Assembly (NCBI RefSeq): GCF_000154445.1
Contig: NZ_DS499564.1
DNA: 64,000 bases
DNA from: Intestinibacter bartlettii
GTDB taxonomy: Bacteria > Bacillota > Clostridia > Peptostreptococcales > Peptostreptococcaceae
Strand: one strand, 5' to 3'
The notes beneath the pieces are model-generated. The model did no database searches and was not told where the DNA came from. It saw only the letters and a program-made list of their open reading frames with translations. The translations under genes and the position numbers were made by a program. This document shows positions 34,254-41,455 of the stretch, piece by piece; the stretch's first letter is position 1; each line of letters opens with the position of its first letter.

Positions 34254-35507
34254 TTAATTATTTAATATGTCTTGTAACCTTATTTTTTCTGCTTCTTTAA
34301 TTTGTATATTTTCTTCTTCTTTCTGTTTATCAGCAAGATTTTTATCTTGCTCATCTGATTTTATTTTTTCTATTTCTTCATATTGTTTAATACTCGAATC
34401 TAGTTCTATTTTTTTTTTACTCAATTCGTCTTGTTCTCTTTCTATTTTCTTTAATTCCTCTTCTAAAGCATTTCTTCTCTCTATTAATTTTTCACTGTAT
34501 TGTTTCAATTTCGATTTTTCCAGCGCTACTTTTTTCCAATTTTCTATGTTTATATTTCTCTCATTTTCGATTTGTTTTTGTTTAAAATCAAGCGTTACTA
34601 TTTTTTTCTTTGAAAGTCCAATTTGTTCATCTATTTTATTTAGCTTTCTTCTAGTTTCAAGTCCTTGTTTTACACTTTCATATGCATCACTATTGAATAT
34701 TATTGAAATTGATATATCGTCCTCGCTACCATCTCTTGAACGTTGCTCAAATAGTCTTCCTAGTCTTTCTTCCATCTCGATTCTTTTATCAACTGTATCA
34801 AGTCCATCAAGTTCCATTGCTATAGCTTGGTTATAATCTAAGAAGTCATTATCATCTGCGAAAGACTTAACAAGTCCATCTGTCGATACCATTATAGAAA
34901 ATGGCATCTCATCAAAGAAATGTGTCACAAATCCATTAAATGAATCTGAACTGCTTAATGATGTAGTATAATTTGCTTTGCTATTTTCATCTTCTATCGG
35001 AATATAAGCTTTTCCGTGTTTGTCGATTACTACAAAACTTCCATCTCCTATAAGAAAACCAAAATTACATCCTTCCCCCATAACACCTACTAATAAAGTT
35101 GTTCCATATATTGATGCTATTTTATCTTCATTGAAATTTCCATCTAAATATTTATCTATTTCTTCTTGAGTTATTGGTTCATTATTTATATCTTCTTGTA
35201 TTTTTTCATGCCATTTTGTTATCAGCATTTTTATAATTCTATCTATTAAGTATTTTTTATCTTTGTTGTAAGCATCTACAAATTTTTCGTAATTATCATT
35301 CATATATTCATAAATACTATATTTAGCTGCCTCTACTGCAAACTGAGAACCTTTTGCACTTCTAAAGTGTTTTTTTGATCCATGACCGTCCGCAACAGCC
35401 CCCATTACATACTTGTCATTGAAATCTAATATTGCAGAGTCTTGACACTCTGTTTTGTTATCTATATGACTTTGGCCTATTGTAATAGCGCTTATTCCAC
35501 TTAACAC
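34254..35507 (-). CDS. PP2C-type protein phosphatase with coiled-coil tail
   Basis: 417 residues. Residues 1-250 form a PP2C (PPM) phosphatase: QDSAIL, VADGHGSKKHF and MVSTDGLVKSF supply the metal-binding Asp/Gly motifs. Residues about 265-417 are a K/E/Q-rich predicted coiled coil. It should reverse the phosphorylation made by the kinase encoded downstream in this description at 36,445-37,782. GTG at 35507 is preferred as start because AGGAGG stands eight bases before it; the upstream in-frame GTG at 35516 falls inside that ribosome binding site. It lies between the zinc protein and the first vWA gene. Cytoplasmic. Confidence 0.88.
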   Translation of the reverse strand: MLSGISAITIGQSHIDNKTECQDSAILDFNDKYVMGAVADGHGSKKHFRSAKGSQFAVEAAKYSIYEYMNDNYEKFVDAYNKDKKYLIDRIIKMLITKWHEKIQEDINNEPITQEEIDKYLDGNFNEDKIASIYGTTLLVGVMGEGCNFGFLIGDGSFVVIDKHGKAYIPIEDENSKANYTTSLSSSDSFNGFVTHFFDEMPFSIMVSTDGLVKSFADDNDFLDYNQAIAMELDGLDTVDKRIEMEERLGRLFEQRSRDGSEDDISISIIFNSDAYESVKQGLETRRKLNKIDEQIGLSKKKIVTLDFKQKQIENERNINIENWKKVALEKSKLKQYSEKLIERRNALEEELKKIEREQDELSKKKIELDSSIKQYEEIEKIKSDEQDKNLADKQKEEENIQIKEAEKIRLQDILNN

Positions 35508-35574
35508 TGTCTCCACCTCCTAGGCTACTTATTAAATTTGCTAGGGTAATATCCCTAGCAAATCTGAATTTAAA

Positions 35575-36396
35575 TTAATCATCCCATCCGTCTTCAACAT
35601 CGAAGTCTTCAACAAAATCATCATCATTATTTATAGTATCTTTAATAGTATCTGCTAATTCTTTTTCTTTTGTTCCAAGAACATCTTCTGGCATTATTTC
35701 ACGTCCGTCTTCATCGTTAGTTAGTGTCATACTTCTACTTCCTATTTGTGAAGATGTTACTGCTATAGTTTTAACTAATTTTGAAAGTTGATCAGATGTT
35801 TTAGCTGTAACTACTAGTTCTGGATTCCCAGTAAATTTCTTTAATAACTCTTCATCAAATTTCTCACCTAATCCTAATGCAACTTTTAATCCGTATTTAT
35901 ACCAATTATTATGTTGAAGAGTTTTTAAACCTTCTAGTGCATCATCTGTTGCATAACCATCAGTTAATAAGAATATTACTGGTGCATAGCTTAGCGATGG
36001 AGCATTTAAAAATTCCTTTCTTGAAAGTTTATTAGATAACTCTGTAAAAGCTTCTCCTAAATCTGTTAAACCTTCTGCTTTAAGTCTTGTCCAGTATTGA
36101 TAATCATCAACTGACATAGGCTCTTTTGTTATCCATTCACAACCACTAGAAAACGTCATAACTGCTAGTTTTATATCTGTAGTTGCCCCACCTAGACCTC
36201 TTAATTCTGGCAGTAATTCTTCCATAGTTGTATTTAATGTTCCTATTTTTTTGCCGCTCATACTTCCTGATGTATCAACTAAAAAGAATATAACTAAGTT
36301 CTTTTTAGATATTGGTTTTACTTCTAGCGGGTCAAAATCATATTCCTTAAATTCATCTATTGTAATTTCTTCATCTTTATGTAAATTTAGTGGCAT
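35575..36396 (-). CDS. TerY-like vWA-domain protein, copy 1
   Basis: 273 residues with a complete MIDAS: DTSGSMSG, LTDLGEAF and LLTDGYATD. It matches the vWA protein at 33,059-33,844 along its whole length, with more than half the positions identical by eye, and shares the C-terminal acidic tail ending VEDGWDD. Position directly after the kinase gene and before the PP2C gene gives the kinase-vWA-phosphatase order of TerY-P triads. Start ATG behind GGAGGAGG. It is probably the substrate or adaptor on which the kinase and phosphatase act. Confidence 0.88.
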   Translation of the reverse strand: MPLNLHKDEEITIDEFKEYDFDPLEVKPISKKNLVIFFLVDTSGSMSGKKIGTLNTTMEELLPELRGLGGATTDIKLAVMTFSSGCEWITKEPMSVDDYQYWTRLKAEGLTDLGEAFTELSNKLSRKEFLNAPSLSYAPVIFLLTDGYATDDALEGLKTLQHNNWYKYGLKVALGLGEKFDEELLKKFTGNPELVVTAKTSDQLSKLVKTIAVTSSQIGSRSMTLTNDEDGREIMPEDVLGTKEKELADTIKDTINNDDDFVEDFDVEDGWDD

Positions 36397-36444
36397 ATCT
36401 TTGCCTCCTCCTTCGTGTTTAAAATATTCTTCATTTATTAATTT

Positions 36445-37782
36445 TTATAATTTTGCTATTATACTTTTTCCGAAATCTATTGTCATTCCTTTTCCTAAAG
36501 CTCTTGTTTTTCCTGGTTCAACTTCTTTTATTTCACCGTTTGGAAGTGTACATTTCCATGTATCTTGTGTGTTATTTTTTATACCCATTACACCTTTGTG
36601 TTTTTTATTTTCCATTATAATAGCTGTTACTGTGTTAAAGTCATCATTTCCTTTTGCAGTAAAGCATCTATATAGTTTTTGGCCTGCAAATACAGGTATA
36701 TCTATATCATCGAATTTAATTGATAAGAATTTATTTGAACAGCTTGGACATATATACATTCCATCTTTATTAACATAAGCATTAGAGAATCTAACTCTTC
36801 CACATTCACAGTGAATTATATCTGATCTAAGTCTCACAAATAATTTTTGCCATTCATTTTCGATTATTCTGTGGTTAGGATTTTTGATTCCTGTTGTAAA
36901 TGATCTTATAAATGCATCTCTTATATATTCTGGATAAACTCTCCATAAGTTGATTACATTATCATGCACGCCCTTAACAGGTCTGTTAGACGTGTCTTCT
37001 GGGTCGTATATAAATACAGCTTCTTTTCCATAATGTTTTAAGTCTGCTGCTTCATGTAGACAAACACTTTTTAAAACCTTAGCTCCTTCAAGTGGGTCAT
37101 GTCTAAATAGTAATTTAAATAATACAACTGCTAAAGAATATTTATCAGTTTGAACATCTGGTTTAGCTATACCCCTTACGACTTCAGGAGCCATATATCC
37201 TGGCATCCCAGCTATTCCATAGTTATCTCCTTCTGGAGCGATATTATCACAGTCACAAACTAATAAATCTCCAGTTTGTACATCTATATAGAAACCTCCG
37301 TCATTCAAATCTTGATAGCTTTTCCCATCTCTGTGAAGTTCTCTGAATGCAATTACTATATTTATAGCAGCATTCACTACTGCTTCTAAACTTGTAAACT
37401 TAACAGGAACTTTTTTAACTTGATTTGTTCCTTTTATTTGCTCTATTTTATAAGTATTTAATATATCAGTAAGACCTACATAATTTGAAGGAATTAAATC
37501 CATTAAGTATCCAAAACTACCATTTTGTTGTCCTTCTGTTAAATATTGTGGCCATAAAAATTTATCACTTGGTGATTTATCTTCTATATTATTTCTTATA
37601 TTAGTTCTAAATGCATTAGGTTCTCTTAATTTATCGTAGAAATACCATTTTAATGCATATTTTTTGCCCTTATATTCCACAAGATAAACTATACCTTGTG
37701 CTCCACTTCCAAGCTCACCTATTATTTTTGCCTCATCTCCATATTCAATCTTAATAGATGAACCCACTTTTAATTCTGCCAT
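36445..37782 (-). CDS. Ser/Thr-type protein kinase with zinc ribbon and C-terminal beta domain
   Basis: 445 residues. Glycine loop ELGSGAQG (residues 23-30), ATP lysine in ALKW (residue 45), catalytic loop with HRDGKSYQDLN (150-160), a CDCDN segment at the DFG position and MAPE (197-200). Residues about 330-360 hold a zinc ribbon (CECG...CPSC). The final 90 residues contain KHKGVMGIKN...W, shared with the pseudokinase. It is the central kinase of the cluster; probable targets are the neighbouring vWA or membrane proteins. Predicted soluble. Gaps to its neighbours are 35 and 48 bases, consistent with one transcript. Confidence 0.88.
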   Translation of the reverse strand: MAELKVGSSIKIEYGDEAKIIGELGSGAQGIVYLVEYKGKKYALKWYFYDKLREPNAFRTNIRNNIEDKSPSDKFLWPQYLTEGQQNGSFGYLMDLIPSNYVGLTDILNTYKIEQIKGTNQVKKVPVKFTSLEAVVNAAINIVIAFRELHRDGKSYQDLNDGGFYIDVQTGDLLVCDCDNIAPEGDNYGIAGMPGYMAPEVVRGIAKPDVQTDKYSLAVVLFKLLFRHDPLEGAKVLKSVCLHEAADLKHYGKEAVFIYDPEDTSNRPVKGVHDNVINLWRVYPEYIRDAFIRSFTTGIKNPNHRIIENEWQKLFVRLRSDIIHCECGRVRFSNAYVNKDGMYICPSCSNKFLSIKFDDIDIPVFAGQKLYRCFTAKGNDDFNTVTAIIMENKKHKGVMGIKNNTQDTWKCTLPNGEIKEVEPGKTRALGKGMTIDFGKSIIAKL

Positions 37783-37817
37783 TTTATCTCACCCTTTTCT
37801 TTTGCTTTATTAATATT

Positions 37818-38807
37818 TTAATTTAATCTGATTAAATAGACATTTTGAGTTGAATTAGAATTTAATGTATAACCTGTTGAAAAATAAAACGTTTTTATCG
37901 ATGCCTTGCTGATTGCATTTGATATTAAACTACAAGCATCTTCATTTTCTTTTAGATACAATTTAAAATAGATATTCTTGCTTGCATTATTATTTTTTAT
38001 ATTGTTTAACTTATCTACTAAAAATTTTTCTAATTCATTTCTACCATTTAATATACATTTATTCTCATAAAAGAAATTATTCTTTAAACTATCGCAAATT
38101 TCTAGTTTATCAAAGTTTCTATGATCTTTAATAACATCACTTTCTCTTATATTAAAGTAGTCATACCTAACATATTTAAATCTTTGTGATAAATTGATAT
38201 TCCATGTCACATCTATATGATACCAGTCCTTGTCAATTTTCACCATATTCCAAGCGTGTTTTTGAGGTTTTTCATATTCATTCCATGAATCACCGAACAC
38301 TACATTGCAATTTATCCTTGCTAAATCACAAAGTTGTTTAAAAGCTTTAGATATTCCATCACATACGGCTTGCTTATACAAAAAGCTTCCCACAATTGTA
38401 TGACACTCAAAGTCATCTTCGCTGCAATTATATTTATATCTTACATTCTCCAATAAATACTTATGGATAAATCTTTCTCTTTCCAACTTGGTATTTATTG
38501 TTTTGAGTTTTTTCTCTAAAGGTTTTAATTTTATATTTATTTCATTCATTATTTGGTTTGCTTCTTCTTTTCTATAAACATATATAGGCTCAATCCATAC
38601 ATAGTTACCAATTTTAAAATAAGTTAATTTAGATGGATGAACAAAAAACATCATAGGATTATCCTTTATTATCATATAATATATCTCTCTTACAATGTTT
38701 TCTGTTCCTTTTAATGATATTTTCTTTTCAAAGTTTTGCATTCCAAAATAAAGCTTTTTATAAATTTCTCTACCTTCTTTATCTAACTTACTAAAATAAT
38801 ATCTCAT
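37818..38807 (-). CDS. Transglutaminase-like cysteine protease-fold protein
   Basis: 329 residues. The triad of the transglutaminase-like superfamily is visible: Cys in QAVCDGISKAF, His in KHAWNMVKI and Asp in YHIDVTWN, near residues 150-205. The N-terminal 100 residues are charged and helical. There is no signal peptide or membrane segment, so it probably acts in the cytoplasm, as a protease, peptide cyclase or amidase; the substrate is unknown. It starts eight bases after the end of the SH3b membrane gene and precedes the kinase gene, so it is an integral part of the operon. Confidence 0.82.
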   Translation of the reverse strand: MRYYFSKLDKEGREIYKKLYFGMQNFEKKISLKGTENIVREIYYMIIKDNPMMFFVHPSKLTYFKIGNYVWIEPIYVYRKEEANQIMNEINIKLKPLEKKLKTINTKLERERFIHKYLLENVRYKYNCSEDDFECHTIVGSFLYKQAVCDGISKAFKQLCDLARINCNVVFGDSWNEYEKPQKHAWNMVKIDKDWYHIDVTWNINLSQRFKYVRYDYFNIRESDVIKDHRNFDKLEICDSLKNNFFYENKCILNGRNELEKFLVDKLNNIKNNNASKNIYFKLYLKENEDACSLISNAISKASIKTFYFSTGYTLNSNSTQNVYLIRLN

Positions 38808-38815
38808 AACTTACC

Positions 38816-40390
38816 TTATTTTTCTTCAACTACATTTGAGCTAATCCAATATCCATCTTCTCCGTTTAAATAAACCTCATACCAAGTTCTTTTTTTAGCT
38901 ACTACTGCCTTTCCTGTTGTATATAAAGTTTCATCTCTTTTAACTACATCAGCTATATCTGAGTTTATATTGGCTTTTTCTCTTATATTAGCAGCTTCTT
39001 CAGTAACTCTTACAATTTTAGGAACTACTGTTATGACAGAGCCACTAATCCAGCCCTTGCCGTCAATCATTTCTAGCTCATACCAAGTCTTTCCGTCTCT
39101 TTCATATGATTTTCCTGTTAAGTAAACGACATCATATTTTTCTACTTTTCCAACTGATTTAGACTCTTTATTTGCAGTTCTTCTTACATTTGCTAAATTG
39201 GCTTTTACACAGCCTCTTTCACTTTCATATACGCTTGAAGATATTCCTTCAACTACATTTCTAGATATCATAGTTATAATATTATCTTTATCGTATACAA
39301 GTCTTGGTTCATAAACCCCACTAACTATAAATATAATACAAAATACTATTAATGTTTTCGCTATTTTTTCATTTTTACTATTTCTAGAATTCAAGCAATT
39401 ACTCCATTTATTACTTATACTTCTATACTCTTCTTTATAGTTTCTAAGCAAATTATTTAATTCGTTATACTTATTAAAACTTCTAACTGCACCTTTTTTT
39501 AACTGAATTTTATTAGAACCAATTTGATTTATCAAAGATATATATTCTTTATTTATATTCTTAAGTTGCATATCTTCTTTTAGTTTTTTTAAGTTTTTAA
39601 AATTGCTCATTAATATTTTTATTCCTAAAACAAGTCCAATTATATCTAAGAATAATATACGTTTAAAAACATATCCTTCTTTTAAAATAAATAAATATGA
39701 GAACATAACTGATAAACACGCAAGAAATACGACTATATTTAAAAATCCATTAAAGAAAATCTTATGCCCTTTTGAGTTTATTATATAGTCTTCATTATGT
39801 TGAATGTCATTGTCTATTGTATTGAATAATTTATTATACTCAAACTCTAATTTATCTACCTGACTTTTGTTAAGTCTTTGTTGATTAGTATTTTTTCTAT
39901 GATTGTCAAAGTGTTTATTTTTATCATAAACCTCTTTTTTATCATTATTTTTTTGATTGTTTTTCTTAGCATTTTTTGTCTGTTCATTATGTTTTTTGGT
40001 ATTGTTATTAGAATTTATATTTTTATTTTGAGATATTTTTTCCTTTTGTTTTATCTCTTCAAAACTGATAATTTTATCAGTCCATTTTAAGCCATAGAAA
40101 AAGCTGTTTAACAGATAATTTATTCTCGATTCACTTATCTCATTACCTTCAAAAACTCTTCTAGCTTTTTGCTTATACTCTTCCTTATTGAAATTATTTT
40201 TTTCAGCTTCTATTAAAGGTTTGACTGCTCCACTATTAATTGCATCTATTACCCAGTTTATTTCTTTTGTATTTCTAGGCATTAAATCACTTAATATGGA
40301 GTACATGATTTTTTCATTTAGAAATGTATCTATCCCCTTATGCTCATATATATATCGTAAGGATTCACTTAGATTTTTCTCACTTCCCAT
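38816..40390 (-). CDS. Membrane protein: shared helical N-domain, membrane helices, two SH3b domains
   Basis: 524 residues. Residues 1-105 form a helical domain (LSESLRYIYEHKGIDTFLN, then NWVIDAINSGAVKPLI) that recurs in the protein at 41,456-43,135. A lysine/asparagine-rich linker follows, then two close membrane helices near residues 215-260, a helical segment, a third membrane helix near 345-365, and two C-terminal bacterial SH3 domains (ANVRRTANKESKSVG; ANIREKANINSDIAD). The SH3b domains probably lie outside and bind cell wall. ATG 40390 is chosen since GGAGGA stands before it; six in-frame codons upstream begin with TTG inside that site. First gene of the second operon; promoter at 40,445-40,473. 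Confidence 0.8.
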   Translation of the reverse strand: MGSEKNLSESLRYIYEHKGIDTFLNEKIMYSILSDLMPRNTKEINWVIDAINSGAVKPLIEAEKNNFNKEEYKQKARRVFEGNEISESRINYLLNSFFYGLKWTDKIISFEEIKQKEKISQNKNINSNNNTKKHNEQTKNAKKNNQKNNDKKEVYDKNKHFDNHRKNTNQQRLNKSQVDKLEFEYNKLFNTIDNDIQHNEDYIINSKGHKIFFNGFLNIVVFLACLSVMFSYLFILKEGYVFKRILFLDIIGLVLGIKILMSNFKNLKKLKEDMQLKNINKEYISLINQIGSNKIQLKKGAVRSFNKYNELNNLLRNYKEEYRSISNKWSNCLNSRNSKNEKIAKTLIVFCIIFIVSGVYEPRLVYDKDNIITMISRNVVEGISSSVYESERGCVKANLANVRRTANKESKSVGKVEKYDVVYLTGKSYERDGKTWYELEMIDGKGWISGSVITVVPKIVRVTEEAANIREKANINSDIADVVKRDETLYTTGKAVVAKKRTWYEVYLNGEDGYWISSNVVEEK

Positions 40391-40444
40391 ATATGTATAT
40401 TCCTCCAAAATCTAATAATGTTTAACATATTTTTCTATATTCTA

Positions 40445-40473
40445 ATCATACTTTAAAATATTTGTATTATCAA
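40445..40473 (-). promoter_or_regulatory. Promoter of the kinase/phosphatase operon
   Basis: -35 TTGATA (40,468-40,473), 17-base spacer, -10 TATGAT (40,445-40,450), about 55 bases upstream of the SH3b membrane gene. Confidence 0.7.
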
Positions 40474-40536
40474 TATCTATTTAGTCGGTTTATGCAAAAC
40501 ATATTAATATTAAACTCTTATATTTTAAATTTACAC

Positions 40537-40578
40537 AAAAAGTAAGCGAAAATATTATATTATTTTCGCTTACTTTTA
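40537..40578. terminator. Terminator between the two operons of the cluster
   Basis: AGTAAGCGAAAATA/TATTTTCGCTTACT stem (40,541-40,574) flanked by A4 and T4 runs; it follows the helix-hairpin-helix gene on the minus strand. Confidence 0.85.
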
Positions 40579-40588
40579 AAATTTTATT

Positions 40589-41386
40589 CTATTCTCTTAT
40601 TGTCGCTTTTTCTCTTATTTGATCTACATACTGTGGTTCAATATGTGTCATGTCTATAAATTCCTGAACTGAATTAAATCCGCCTAACATTTCTCTTAAA
40701 GATACTGCTTTTGCTGCAGTTTCTTCATTAACTCCTGGAAGTTTTAATAATTCATCCACAGTACAGAAATTTATATTTATTTGATTACTTTTACTTATAT
40801 TTTCTGCCTCTTTATTTTTTTTGCTGTAAGATACATACTTGCTATTATCAAGGATTTCTTCATTATTTTTGACTATACTTTCATCATAATACTCACCCTC
40901 AAAAGGATTTGTTTCAGGTTTATTTGAAACTGTATCATAATCTCTATATTCTATATTTGAGTGATAAGTACTGTCAAAATGTGTGTCATTCCCGCTACTT
41001 TCAATATAATCTTTGCCTTTATATTGTTTTTTTACATGTTTTCTCATCTCTTCTAGGTCTTTTTCTTCTATTCCATTAGTAAGTATATAATCTCTTCTTA
41101 TAAGATATTCTTTTCTAACCATAAATGATTGAATAAGGCCTATTAATAAACTTGCTAACCACACTACTACGGCTATATTAGATAATGTACCAAAAGGTAA
41201 TGTTGCAATACAAGTTAAGGCTACAACATAAACTAAAAAATAAAGTATTCCTGTTACTTTCCATTTAGTTGTTCTCGATTTATTACCTATATAAAAAAAC
41301 GATATAAATGAAAGTCCACAGAAAGATAGTATAATCCACCAAGAATTAAGAATTTCCCATAATAACCCTCTTCTTGTTACTGTCAT
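40589..41386 (-). CDS. Membrane protein with C-terminal helix-hairpin-helix (ComEA-like) domain
   Basis: 265 residues. Three to four membrane helices lie in residues 10-105, followed by a charged linker of about 95 residues and a C-terminal helix-hairpin-helix pair: NINFCTVDELLKLPGVNEE and then an MLGGFNSVQEFIDM segment. In ComEA this domain binds DNA, but there the anchor is a single helix and comEC is adjacent; neither is true here. The tail could bind DNA, RNA or another protein on either side of the membrane. It is co-transcribed with the Ig/NTF2 sensor gene upstream and ends at a strong terminator. Confidence 0.78.
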   Translation of the reverse strand: MTVTRRGLLWEILNSWWIILSFCGLSFISFFYIGNKSRTTKWKVTGILYFLVYVVALTCIATLPFGTLSNIAVVVWLASLLIGLIQSFMVRKEYLIRRDYILTNGIEEKDLEEMRKHVKKQYKGKDYIESSGNDTHFDSTYHSNIEYRDYDTVSNKPETNPFEGEYYDESIVKNNEEILDNSKYVSYSKKNKEAENISKSNQININFCTVDELLKLPGVNEETAAKAVSLREMLGGFNSVQEFIDMTHIEPQYVDQIREKATIRE

Positions 41387-41455
41387 ATTATCACCCTCTT
41401 AAATTTTAAATTTGTAATTTTTTTAATGAATCTTATTTATATGATATATATTTTT

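Noticed and set aside
40589..41386. Competence gene comEA
   Set aside because: The membrane topology is different and no comEC or other competence gene is near; only the helix-hairpin-helix is shared.
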